From NCBI GenBank assembly GCA_003024985.2, contig PXIH01S0016427.1: DNA of 15,852 bases; one strand, written 5' to 3'. Below the pieces are notes generated by a model, which was not told the DNA's origin, did no database searches, and saw only the letters and a list, made by a program, of their open reading frames with translations. The position numbers and the translations under genes are program-made. This DNA comes from Euperipatoides rowelli. Its lineage: Eukaryota; Onychophora; Udeonychophora; Euonychophora; Peripatopsidae. Positions 1 to 9,785 of the stretch are shown here, piece by piece (the stretch's first letter is position 1; each line of letters opens with the position of its first letter).

Positions 1-1274
1 AGTAAGCTAAACTAAAAAAAAACCTTATTTATGACATAACTTTGACTTTAAAAACAACGAAAAGTTAAAACAACTTTAAAATAAAATTGTTACAAAAAAA
101 AAAAATTGTAAATGGGAGCAAGCTCGTTTTTGGCATTGTTAAATAATCAATTGGACACTTTAAAGGTATATGTGTTTCCTAAAGTGTAAAAGTTGTGATT
201 TTATAACTAGAGTGTGAAATTAATAAATTATCTATGAAGAGAAACAAAATTAGGTCACTGTTTACATTCTGTGAGGATGCAACAACTTTATTTTAATATG
301 TGTGTAACATCTAATATTTATTTCCTGCAATTACTAGCTTCCATTGTCATTCTCTGAAAGTCGTTCCACCTGAGCAAAGAGATCTTCCTGCTAGACCTGT
401 TGGTGGTTTGTGTCAGAGTGACCCAAAGAGTAATGTCCGGCTTCACATTAGTAGTGGCTGTTAAAGATAGTCCTGCGGCCTTTCATTTCTTTTTTTTCTA
501 ACATTTTTATCATTAGTTTTGGCAAGCACATATATTACTCGTACACTGTCACTTATAGGATGTTTGCATGTAATAATTTGGCAGATTCGTAAATCCGTTG
601 TCTACTTCTTTTTGATATAGCGGATGTTATGGAAACTTAGTATTTGTTAATATTTGGCTACTCGACGGGAATTCATATTTTTGTAACAGTGCTTTGGAAG
701 TTGAAAAAGAATACCAGCATCATCCTTGGGTCATCTCCGTACAGCTTTTGAATTAAAACGATAATGTGGTAAAACACAACAGCGCCAAACAACTTATAGG
801 AAATTCCTCCTCAGTGAAGTCAATTTTTTATTCTTTACTCAGGAAATATTCTAAAGGACATTATATGGTAACGAGCCTGACAATCTCATACATGGAAAAA
901 CTCTTTTAAAAATCAACTATTTTAAAGTAATTTGGACTTTATTATATTTTAAAATTATATTAAGTGCTTTAAAATTATAATATACTTAATTTTGTTATTC
1001 TGTACATTTTAGAAAAGAAAATGTTTACATTTGTAATTTTATTTCTCCCATGACGGGGAGGGAATATAAGGATGTAATGATTTTGTGTTTATTTATTTAC
1101 TTGTTCTGTGTGCCTGAGAGCCAATAGATCTTTGTGCTGTGTTTACATTTCCTAGATATGGTTTCAGTAATGAGCACTGATTGAAGTCGTGGCAACTAGG
1201 CTTAAACAACCATGCTAATGTAAAAATTGTGTAAAGTAGTCTAAGGCTCTCAGGTGCATGCATTAGGTAAATAT
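1..1274. other. AT-rich non-coding stretch
   Basis: Apart from the repeat copy at 277-492, I see no gene here. Frames are short, with A/T homopolymers such as the A run near 94-105. The stretch around 1050-1075 is purine-rich and followed by TGTAATG, which could be a polypurine tract and LTR start, but no paired LTR or coding sequence supports this. Confidence 0.6.
277..492 (+). repeat. diverged direct repeat, copy A (partner at 1275)
   Basis: This stretch aligns in the same orientation with 1275-1490. Both share blocks such as TTTTAATATG, CTAATATTTATTT, TTGTCATTCTC, TCTTCCTGCTAGACCTGTTGGT, AAAGAGTAATG, GTGGCTGTT and TTTTCATTTCTTTT-like ends. By eye roughly three quarters of positions agree, with a few short indels. 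Similarity stops on both sides at about the same point, so the unit has defined ends. The copies start 998 bp apart. It could be a pair of old interspersed repeats, the two LTRs of a short non-coding element, or a local duplication. I see no coding content. Confidence 0.75.
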
Positions 1275-1490
1275 ATGTAACACCTTCATTTTAATATGTA
1301 ACAACTAATATTTATTTGCTATAATATCAAGCTTGCTTGTCATTCTCGGAGGGTTGCTCTACCTGATCCAACATCTTCCTGCTAGACCTGTTGGTGTTGT
1401 TGGGTCAATGTGAACAACCTAAAGAGTAATGACCCTGCTTCACACTAGCAGTGGCTGTTGAAGAAAGTCCTGAGGATTTTCATTTCTTTT
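1275..1490 (+). repeat. diverged direct repeat, copy B (partner at 277)
   Basis: This is the second copy of the unit at 277-492, in the same orientation. It lacks a 5-nt stretch (TGTGT-like) present in copy A after TTTTAATATG and a few bases before TCTTCCTGC. The 77-codon open frame that begins inside it at 1451 and runs to 1684 has no recognisable domain, is lysine-rich because the DNA is A-rich, and is probably chance. Confidence 0.75.
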
Positions 1491-2263
1491 TAAGCGTTCT
1501 CCAATGCAAGCGAACAAAAACTAAAATAGTTTCCACGCGTCAAAAAGATGAACTCAATGCAACTAGACACCACCCAATAAAAAAATATTACAAAGTAACC
1601 TTAAAGGGGAAAAGAAAAGAAATTAGTAAGGAAAGGTCTCTCACAAATAAAACAAAAATAAAAATCCTTTGGCCATTACTTTAACGCAAAGTGGCCAAAT
1701 CGTCTTAATAAAAAACTTAATGAAATAAGTCCATTTCAACAGATTGCGAACACACTCTGCTTCCGGAAGATGAAAGAGGATGAGCAGGGAAAAATATAAA
1801 GAATAAGAAATTTCAGACGGACTAGCTCATCCTAACCAACACAGAAAGAAAAAGGCACATGCCCCCTAGGACAAGGATAAAAAATAGCCGATAGTCGAAA
1901 AGATTATGTATAATAAAATATAAATAACACATATAAGGAACCAAGCAAATAGTGAAATGAACAATATAAAAATTTACCCAACTCAAGGAATATAGAAATA
2001 CAAAATAAATATGTTATGAACAAAAATGTATAGGAAGTTAGATAAACAATGCAAAATATATAATACAAAGAAAATTAAACAAAAATAAAAATGATATGGT
2101 TACAAATAGTCTAATGATTATCGTAAGAAAATATGATATAGTTATGATACGAAATATTTAAAAATTCGAGACACTTATAATATGAAGCCTACAATATTAA
2201 AATATAATAAAATGAACCAGTATATATAATATTTATATTCTAAATATACACGGATGATAAAAG

Positions 2264-2683
2264 GGACACACATAGCGGACAAGGATGGGCCCGGGTAAAA
2301 GTTCCTAGCAATGGTAAACAACTAACCCCAGGGGAGACAGGCGTTGGCTTAATACTGGAAGAGAGTTGACAAACAATCACATAATGAAATGATAAAATAA
2401 AATTAGGGGAGCAGGCGAAGGACCACCCCTAATACACTAGTCAGACGGTCTCTGTCATAAATCTTGAAACCCGCACCCTGAGCCAAAGAGCTGACGACAG
2501 CACCCCTGGGAACAACTGAGTGAAGCTGCAAGAAACTGAGCTCAAACCCAGAAAAGTAAGCCAGGCATACTTTCCTTGAAATTGAAAACGAATACCTCCC
2601 GACCAGCTGATAAGCATACTAAGGGAATAGCGTGGACAGAAAACAGAAGGAACCCAATACTATCCATTGCACATCCCTCCTTT
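2264..2683 (-). repeat. GC-richer island, possible minus-strand LTR
   Basis: Read on the minus strand, 2683-2674 gives AAAGGAGGGA, a polypurine-like string. It is followed at once by TGTGCAATGG at 2673-2664, the arrangement expected at the start of a 3' LTR. The GC-richer body continues down to about 2264. Against this, there is no recognisable pol sequence upstream on the minus strand (above 2690), no partner LTR in the window, and I could not fix the other end. It could equally be an old regulatory or SINE-like sequence. Confidence 0.2.
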
Positions 2684-3084
2684 GTAAACCAAACAAGGGG
2701 CCAGCTCCATCTTATTTACAAAATTTGCTAATTAATATCTACAACTTAAATCCGACTAAAACTGGTCTAAATCGATAAAAGTTGAAACCAAAATCACCTC
2801 AGCATCTAGGTAACAACATAAAGGAACTAAATTCATTCAAGAAAAAACAACAAAGAAAAGGTACTCATTTTTTTGTTAAAACAAATTAAGAAACAAACTG
2901 AAACCATTAGCACACGTCCAACTAAAAAAGAAGGCAATCATCGAAACCATGTTAATTGACCATCAATAATACACTTGATAATCTAAAACTAGATATGATG
3001 AAAACCATTTTTTTTTCAAACAATAAAGCAAAACACACCAGGAAGGGGCCCTTCTTCAAAATGTGGGGGATGTAATGGGGATAA

Positions 3085-3097
3085 CCCCCCCCCCCCC
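3085..3097 (+). repeat. C13 homopolymer
   Basis: Thirteen consecutive C bases follow GGGGATAA at 3077-3084, so GGGG and CCCC could also pair as a small stem with an ATAA loop. Such tracts are length-unstable and prone to sequencing error, so the exact length is uncertain. Confidence 0.9.
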
Positions 3098-3396
3098 TTG
3101 CCCCAGGTGTTGAAACATGACTGCATGTTAATATAGAACACCGGCTATGGCTATAGTATAGCATATACAGTAAACCCTTCAGTTATTTAATATAATAGAA
3201 TCAAGAGCCTAAGCAATAATAGGGCCAGGGTTGCCAACCATGATATTAAGCATGTATAGCATACAATTAATTATACAGAGGAACGTTACCCCTATTACAA
3301 TAACATATCTAGGTTACACTGTTGCTCCTCAATTAATATTAATATAGAATACTGTATATCATAGCACCTGCACACGCCTTGAGAAGAAGACTATAA

Positions 3397-3539
3397 AAGG
3401 AAAATGAAGACGGAAATCAGAATTCATTCAATATAGAAGTAGAGACCCCTTTTGGTAAAAGTGACCATGTCAAAATAATTTTTGATGTAGACTATAAAAA
3501 ACATTCAGAACATACACGCAAAAAAAAGCGAATTGCAAA
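3397..3539 (+). pseudogene. LINE endonuclease C-terminal remnant (CR1/L2/jockey type)
   Basis: Frame 1 is open here after a stop at 3394-3396. It contains TPFGKSDHVKIIFDVDY starting at 3445. This fits the final SDH block of apurinic-like LINE endonucleases, where the histidine is catalytic and the typical context is P-L-G-x-S-D-H followed by a beta strand. In intact elements this part helps nick the target DNA before reverse transcription. Only the last roughly 45 residues survive. The RT that should follow is missing, because RT C-terminal sequence begins immediately downstream in another frame. It is a different LINE lineage from the L1/Tx1-type element starting near 3991, whose own endonuclease SDH block is at about 5640. 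Confidence 0.65.
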
Positions 3540-4012
3540 ATGTTTGTCCTATATAGACTAAGCAATTTAAATACCAATGCCAAAGTTTCAACCATGATCT
3601 ACAAAACATTTATTAGATGTCACCTGAAATATTGTTTCTCAATATGGCATAGCGCTATAAATAAAAAACAAATCAAAAATATTGAACAAATACAGAAGAG
3701 AGCATGTAGGATTATATTGGGAAATAATTACGTTAATTACAAAAGTACCATGTGCAAATTAAATCTAATTAGTCTTGAGGAAAGAAGAAACGTGATTACA
3801 TCTGATTTTGCGAAAAAAATTCTCGAAGATTGCCCCCATTATTCGTATGAACGAAAAGGTTCTATATCGGGCAAATATACAGAGCTGCAAACAAAAGATT
3901 CATTCCTTTTATTAAAACTGTGAGATATTACAACTCCCCTATAGTTTATTTTAACGTTAATTCAGGGGCGTTTCCTTCGGGTGCCCTGCCATGTCGACTG
4001 TTAAGCATTTAA
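3534..4012 (+). pseudogene. LINE reverse transcriptase C-terminal remnant (CR1/L2/jockey type)
   Basis: Frame 3 (3540-3923) and then frame 2 (3887-4012) encode the C-terminal tail of a CR1/L2/jockey-like RT. Visible blocks are YKTFIRCHLKYCFSIWHS, then IEQIQKRACRIILG, then LISLEERRNVITSDFAKKIL. After a frameshift at about 3860-3890, VRYYNSPIVYF follows. This order (LxYC...W, IQxRAxRII, LxxRR, Y.nSPI) is familiar from that group. The catalytic RT palm with its (F/Y)xDD motif is absent. The preceding endonuclease remnant abuts directly, so a large internal deletion must have occurred. Downstream the L1/Tx1-type LINE begins, so this 3' end is probably cut by that insertion. Non-functional. Confidence 0.8.
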
Positions 4013-4967
4013 GATTAGTTGGAATGAAAGTGGGACACGACAATAGTATTAAAGAAGCAGAAATTATGAAGAATATGAGTGCTAAGAAAAATCCTTTACA
4101 TAATATTTATGAAAACCGAGTGTGGTTATATTGGAGTGAGGCTATGTGCGATATGTTGACAGAGTCCGTGTGTATTTTTTCTGCAACGGATGGAGAGCAA
4201 CTTACTAAGGTAAGTCTTAATGCTATTATGAAGTTCTTTATCAGTCATGATATTCTAAATAAAATTAAGGAATTTGTAGTTTTACCGAATCATAAATTTA
4301 TTATGTCAAAATGAAAGAGCCATCTTTGATAGATAGTCTTAAACAATTAATGGCAAGTTTGGAAGGAAAGGAGATAATATATATCCAGCCAGTAGAGGAT
4401 AATATCACATTAGTGATAAATAACATTACACCTGAGATTGCTAGGGAAGAAATTCCAGATTGTTGGAGCCAGTTGTGGAAATTATAAAAATTCAACCGAA
4501 AGTTATTGAGCTTCCAGATAGTTCTAATATTGAAACCTCTCCAGTTGTAATAACTGTGAAGTTGAGGGAAGGTAAACTTATTGAGGAAATTCCTAAACTA
4601 TACCTGAGAAATCGCATAAAATACTTTATAAAAGTGAAGGGCACACAAAATATTTGCTATAAGTGTCTTAAGACAGGCCATTTAGCTAAAGATTGTAATT
4701 ATGTCTTTTGTGTTAATTGCAAGAAGAAGCATGAGAAGACACAAAGGTGTATTACTACGTATGCAGAAAAGGTTTTCTTTAATTAACAATTCTTTAAGAG
4801 CTTATTCCAGGATGAGGACACAGATTCTTCTGAAGAGATTGTACAGTTGAAGCAAAAAATGTGAAGATGAGAATGGTCAAAGTGATACATTACATGTGAA
4901 TGTTTATAATTTTACAGGTGTAGCAGAGCAATATCCTGAGATAATGGATATGAGTCTTATTACCTAA
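3991..4967 (+). pseudogene. LINE ORF1 (RNA-binding, zinc-knuckle protein), broken
   Basis: In intact elements ORF1 protein coats element RNA. It is readable here in pieces: frame 1 (3991-4314), frame 3 (4311-4486), frame 2 (4460-4864) and frame 3 again (about 4866-4967). A CCHC knuckle of form C-x2-C-x4-H-x4-C is visible as CYKCLKTGHLAKDC. A second follows at once as CVNCKKKHEKTQRC, with the histidine shifted. Upstream, the segment rich in I, V and K before the knuckles fits the usual RRM-like region in position but not by clear motif. After an in-frame stop at 4784-4786 the tail is acidic (QDEDTDSSEE) and ends at 4965-4967, about 35 nt before ORF2. The start at 3991 is the first ATG in the right area but not proven. 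At least three frameshifts and two stops make it non-coding. Confidence 0.75.
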
Positions 4968-5002
4968 AGTGTTGTTATTGATTTTTTTTTTGTGCCTAGA
5001 CA

Positions 5003-5806
5003 TGGCTTGCAACTTACGATAATAATTTTAATCTCCTGTCGTGCAATATTAGAGGAATTAATAATGCAAAAAAGGTTCAATTATAAGAAGAGGCTGATGA
5101 AGGATAATATTTCTATTTTTTGCCTACAGGAAACACATCTTTCGAATAGAAAGGATGAGTCTCATTATAAATATCTGGATATGCATTATAATCTTTATTA
5201 TGAATCTGGAGTAAAATCCAGATTCATAATTGGATTTAGTAAGGCAAATAATTTTACTCAAATTAAAATTTTGCATAATTCAGAGAGATACCAGATAATT
5301 AATTTTAAAATTAATAATATGGCTTTTCAGCTGGTAAACTATTATGCTCCGAACAACATAGCGAAGAATAAAATTTTAATTTTACAAATTATGCAAAAGA
5401 TAGAGCAGTCGATTAGAGAAACCTTGTGGGTTGGAGATTTTAATTTTAAAGATGTCGGCTCTTATGGGAATTTAAAGATTTTTGTTTAAAGAAAAACATA
5501 GTAGATGCAGCAGTACCTAAGGCTATGCAGATGATAAAGTTGTGGTCATCCAGTTTGTCTGCAACAAGAAATGATTACATGTTTTTGTCTTATTCTATGC
5601 TTCACGAATATGACTTTGTAATTGAACCTGATGTAATTTCTGACCATAGTTTATTGATTTCCAGTACTAAGATTTTGCAGAATAATCAATTGTATAGTTT
5701 GCAAAGCAACTTTACTGTAAAAAGAGCCAGTCCAGTTATTGCGCCATATTCAGCATGTCTCTATGATTTATGCCATCACTTATCAGTTATTATTGAAGCA
5801 TGATTT
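5003..5806 (+). pseudogene. LINE ORF2, endonuclease domain, broken
   Basis: Apurinic-like endonuclease domain of ORF2, which nicks target DNA to prime reverse transcription. The opening block LLSCNIRGINNAKK is in frame 2 (about 5033-5074). Near 5080 the frame shifts to 3, giving FCLQETHLS (the glutamate is catalytic), NYYAPNN and LWVGDFNF (catalytic D and N). Near 5465 it shifts back to frame 2, giving NDYMFLSYSML and ISDHSLL (catalytic D and H) before a stop at 5801-5803. All core motifs are in the expected order, so the domain is nearly complete in sequence but cannot be translated. ORF1 ends about 35 nt upstream. No usable ATG in the first frame is obvious, and a stop lies at 4997-4999. 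Confidence 0.85.
5198..5229 (+). repeat. perfect 13-bp hairpin inside the LINE endonuclease
   Basis: TTATGAATCTGGA (5198-5210) and TCCAGATTCATAA (5217-5229) are exact reverse complements separated by GTAAAA. It lies in the endonuclease segment encoding YYESGVKSRFIIGF. A perfect stem in coding DNA may record a template-switch or fold-back mutation in this copy, or may belong to the family. Confidence 0.9.
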
Positions 5807-7380
5807 TTTTTGAGTGGTTGATGATGAAGCAGGATATCGTGGAATACTTGCTTCTGAAAAATTATGAGTATATCCGTAGGAGGTAGGATTGTCGGACCGT
5901 ATTAATAGAATCCAGATAGTTAGTTCCAGTGATGTTGATGAGGTTATCGAAATGAGAAAGGTAATTAATGAAATCATAGAGAAAAAAAGACAAGATTCTT
6001 AAATATATTACATATGCGGAAAGATATTGCAGGAATAAGAATGATTTAAAGATGTTAGCCTCTATTACTTTTTTTAAGAAGCCTATGGCATCTGCATTGT
6101 ATTCTGTGCAATATAATCATCGGGAATTGTTTGGTAGGGATATGGTGGACTATCTATATAATTTTTATTATGAGAAATTTGCAGTTTCTACAATGTCAAA
6201 TGGTGTCAATGATACAATTTTGAAGTGGTTGCAGGATGCTCCACATGATCCTAGTTGGGATTTTGTGATTACAGAAGAACTGGTGCAATTAACAGTTAAA
6301 ATGATTAATAAAAGGGCTAGCCCAGGGCCTGATGGAATGACTTATAAATTGTTGGAAAAATTTATGTATTTGTTGGTTAGGATAATGACTAGTTTTTTAA
6401 TAAGTTGATGCAAGCAGTATACTATAGAGTATATGTATTTAGTGGGTATTTTATTTTAAAAGTGAAAAATACTTTTAGTTATGAGCAGGGCAGCCCTGGG
6501 GTCAATCAGAATAGGCCTATTACTATGTTGAATCTTGACGCAAAAATATTTGCTAAGATTTTGTTAAATAAGATGAAATATCAGATTAAGGATATAATAG
6601 TGTAAAATCAGTTTGCGGTAAATTCTCGATCTATTCATAATGCAATAACATTGTTTTATACAACATTGCAATATATTAAAGAGAAAAGATTAAAAAAGGC
6701 GGGTTTAATCTTTTGTGACTTCAGGGCTGCCTTTGATTCAGTTTCACATCCTTTTATTATCAAAAAGGTTATTGATATTTTTGGATCGTCTAATATGTCG
6801 ACTGTACTTATAAACTATATTGTTAATAAAACTATTATTCCTAAGTTTGGCAACATAGTGCTAGAACCCATTATCATTGAATACTGGGATTTCTCAGGGT
6901 TCATCTCTATCAGCATTAATCTGCAACCTTTAAATTTATATGTGGACGCGATAGCATTCCTTGATGATGTGGTAATTTTTTTAGATGATGTCTCACAGAC
7001 TAATAAATAATTATTAAAGTTTTTGAAGAATTTAAAATAAAAACAGGTACTTAATTAAATATGCAAAAGTCTATAATTGTTATGCCGTATGATAACCAAG
7101 TGATAAGGGCATGGGTATATTGATTCCAAAGAAGTTTCTTGGCATGCCATATCCATATTTGAGAAGTGGGGTTAGGAATATTATACATAATAATTTTTTA
7201 GACTTCTTTGTTAGTAACCTTGAATATGCCAAATATAAAAAACTTTCGATCTATCAGCGAATTATGATTTTGAATGTGTATTTTTTCACTAAACTTAATT
7301 ATTATTGTCATCATGTCATTTTGACTAAAAAGTTTATGAAGCAGGTGACAGTTAAAGCAAACAGGTTTATCTGGGGGCAA
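5807..7380 (+). pseudogene. LINE ORF2, reverse transcriptase domain, broken
   Basis: Linker and RT of the L1/Tx1-type LINE. The linker at about 5820-6050 is helical and broken by shifts (DRINRIQIV..., then ITYAERYCRN). Frame 1 (6052-6408) ends with RASPGPDGMTYKLLEKF, matching the L1-group ASPGPDG block. After a shift near 6395, frame 3 carries NRPITMLNLDAKIFAKILLN, a stop at 6603-6605, NQFAVNSRSIHNAI, then CDFRAAFDSVSH (the catalytic AFD block). The second catalytic site is weak: AIAFLDDVVIFLDD replaces the usual (F/Y)ADD context, and the preceding RQGCPLSP-type block is not readable, so residues have been lost around 6880-6940. Further on, KKFLGMPYPY, LSIYQRIMILN and a final FIWGQK in frame 1 match the post-RT region. 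Not functional. Confidence 0.85.
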
Positions 7381-8173
7381 AAATAGGTCTCATTTACCTT
7401 ATAGAGTTATACAACTTCCTAAGTCTATGTGAGGCCTAGGTATACATAGTATTGATAATAAGAACAAAGTATGTTTATATAATAGGGTGGTTTCATTTTG
7501 TGAATTTTTGCAGCAAATTCAATATCAGATTGTCATTGAACCACCATTATTTCTGACAATATTAGAAGCATTTCTTCCAAAGGCATGTTCAATTACGATA
7601 GCAATCTCTTTTTTTGTTGATTTCAATGATACTTAGGTAATATATACACCTATAAAGATGTCCAATATCTCATTTAGTGCTCTTGTCAATGAAGTGTATT
7701 TTAATGTAATGCATTATAATTATAAAAGGATCTGCAAATGGAAGGTTGATCAATATGCACCTCAGTCTATTATAAACTTTTTAATTAAGGCTGTGTATGG
7801 TATATTTCCAACGTAGTTATTTTTAATTGAGAGGAATAGATTTAATATAGATTCCCAATGTATTTTCTGTAATATGCACGAGGACATAAATCATGTACTA
7901 TTTGAGTTTGGACATTTTTATAAACTAAGAGAATGGTTTGTTTGAATTTTTGCAATAACATTGTTTCCTGCTAATTTGCAAGAACTTAATCAATTCATTC
8001 TTGCTAATAAGGATATATTTTCATTTATTGTTTTGTTGTTTAGAGCCATTTGGCTTCTTAGATGTAAGACCATGTTTCAATTTTTTAAAATTGATCTTAT
8101 TAATTATTTTTTTTCCTTACTTAGAGAGTCATATAATAATGACGAGGTATTTAGATTATTCATTGTTCTCTGA
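7381..8173 (+). pseudogene. LINE ORF2, C-terminal CCHC-like region, broken
   Basis: Frame 2 is readable through this stretch except for stops at 7430-7432, 7634-7636, 7814-7816 and 7943-7945. The first, MSTOP-GLGIHS in context, falls where L1-group proteins usually have a WGGLG-like block, so it may be a TGG to TGA change. CIFCNMHEDINHVLFEFGHF at about 7859 fits the C-x2-C...H...C motif near the end of L1/Tx1 ORF2, with the last cysteine lost. FRAIWLLRCKTMFQF near 8041 resembles the W-x-x-R block close to the ORF2 end. The overlapping frame-3 reading at 8001-8222 is a shadow. The product ends at 8171-8173. Confidence 0.75.
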
Positions 8174-8355
8174 AAAATGGGATCAGGTGAGAGTCAAGTG
8201 TATAATCAAATATGTTAATTGATGTTCATGAGTTGTAAGTATTTCTAGTTGTATGAATTAATTGTAAAGAATTTAGATTTAATGTTAAAGTGTTATTTGT
8301 ATGTTAAAAGTAATAAAGTATAGATGAGAGGGTATACTCCCTCTTAAAAAAAAAA
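8174..8355 (+). terminator. LINE 3' UTR with poly(A) signal, hairpin and A10 tail
   Basis: After the last ORF2 stop there is a short AT-rich 3' UTR with AATAAA at 8312-8317. A stem AGAGGG (8327-8332) against CCCTCT (8339-8344) has a 6-nt loop, and A10 follows at 8346-8355. A 3' end hairpin followed by an A-tract is what target-primed reverse transcription leaves at a LINE end. Sequence past 8356 shows no relation to the element. Confidence 0.7.
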
Positions 8356-9785
8356 CAACCATCAAAATTGTAAATGGATAAAAAAAATTAAAAAACAACA
8401 ACAGGATATTTAGAAACACAAAGAAAAAAAATTACTGAACAAGAAAAACAGATATGTCAAAAAGACAGCATGTGTGAAAATGGCTAGTGTAAGATTTCTT
8501 GCTAAAAAGAAACATTTATAGATAAACAAATACAAAATATGTTTTATGCAATGTGCATTTAAAACCAGGAATCATCTTTTCATGGAATGAAAAATTTATA
8601 CAACAAAATTTCAACGTTTGAATTTATATTAACAGAGATTAAATACAATTCCCGATTATAAACTTAGATTAAATAAGGTGGACAGGAAATAGTACGTTGT
8701 AGTCTAGTATATTGTATAGAAATTTTGCTGTAATAGAATTTTCAATGTAAATTTTGAATAAAAACAAGAAGATTTTCTTTGAGGAGTAATTGTATAAATA
8801 TATTAAACAGGACTGTATAAGATTGTATAACAAACAACATCTATGGTAATCTGTTTGGAATTATAAAATTCTAAAATCACACAAAGAAATATTAAATAAC
8901 TTGCTGTGGATAATCATGTCAATTTTTCCACAGAGTTACTATTTTATGTTCATATCTTTTTGTCTGCAGGTACTATCTAGGAATCTGATATGTATGTGTG
9001 TGGAATGTTTTTGGTTTACATTTTGGAGGATTTGCTGATGCACAAAGAATATGTTAAAGAAATGCAGCTCGTTTATTTGTAAATAATTTTTATCAACTCT
9101 AATTTATAAATATACATTTAGAATGTATTTGTTTTAAAAAAATTAAAAAAAAAAAAACATGTATTAAATGATTAAAATATGTTATTTAGAGCATGTGCGA
9201 AAATGGAGGCCGAAAGCCAACTAAATTTTCAATGTTAAAACCTCCGGTTAAAGATGGCATCTGACTGTTTTTTTTTAAACAGCGGGTAATAAAAATGTTT
9301 TGTCTAACTGGCTTGATTTATTACAGGAAAATAAGAGCAATGTAAAATTTCTATTATGGACACTGAAGGTAATTCTGAGAAATATATCAAGTTACTTAAA
9401 ATCTTAAAATAATGGCACAAGTCCATGTTTTCGGTTTACAACAACTAAATATTTATTTTTACACTCTTTAGCAAAGAGCATATGTGTGTTAAAATGTTGC
9501 ACAAATTGTGTTAGAAGTATCAAGTTAGTTGGAAAGAATTCCATCGTAAGTTTATACTTTCCTTGCAACTCAAAGTATTTGGCATCAATTTTGTTTCTCA
9601 AGAAGTAACGAGAAAAGTAGAAGTTTTAAAACATTTGGTAATTATTACGTTGTACCTTCCTCGTTAGGAAGTTTGTATCATTTTGTAAACATTAGAATCC
9701 AGTGGATCCCTGTAGAACAAGATTATAATAATTTAAAACTTGCTCTAGAGCCCTTTGTCACTATAATTACATTAGAGAATGAGAA
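8356..9785. other. AT-rich non-coding stretch
   Basis: I see no gene. A 17-nt string AGCATGTG(T/C)GAAAATGG occurs at 8467-8483 and 9190-9206 with one difference. This may be a fragment of a dispersed repeat or chance. The 65-codon minus-strand frame at 9404-9601 matches no domain I know. The part of the BEL/Pao pol encoding RT, which should lie upstream of 9786, is not readable here. Confidence 0.55.

Larger units (their letters stand above)
1491..3396. other. AT-rich non-coding stretch with a GC-richer island
   Basis: No coding region is recognisable on either strand. From about 1494 to 2260 the sequence is very A-rich on the + strand. From about 2264 to 2705 it is clearly richer in G and C. 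It then returns to A-rich sequence. Inside are a small inverted repeat, AGGATGAGC at 1777-1785 against GCTCATCCT at 1825-1833, and a C13 tract at 3085-3097. Confidence 0.6.
3991..8355 (+). mobile_element. degenerate L1/Tx1-type LINE, near full length
   Basis: A non-LTR retrotransposon of the L1 group, closest in style to Tx1-like elements. It has ORF1 with two zinc knuckles, ORF2 starting with an apurinic-like endonuclease, an RT with RPITMLNL and AAFDSV blocks, and a C-terminal FIWG block and CxxC...H region. It ends with AATAAA at 8312-8317, a short hairpin and A10 at 8346-8355. The 5' boundary is uncertain: ORF1 begins about 3991, inside the tail of another LINE remnant. I found no convincing target-site duplication. 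Numerous stops and frameshifts show it is an old dead copy. The group assignment rests on motifs read by eye. Confidence 0.85.

Noticed and set aside
1040-1080. Purine-rich string followed by TGTAATG as an LTR junction
   Set aside because: There is no partner LTR, primer site or pol sequence nearby.
1451-1684. 77-codon + strand open frame
   Set aside because: It is lysine-rich from A-rich DNA, begins inside a dispersed repeat and shows no domain.
2952-3164. 70-codon minus-strand open frame
   Set aside because: It runs through the C13 tract (poly-glycine) and has no recognisable motif or homologous context.
9404-9601. 65-codon minus-strand open frame
   Set aside because: No known domain, no start context, isolated between dead elements. 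It could be an old fragment but cannot be supported.
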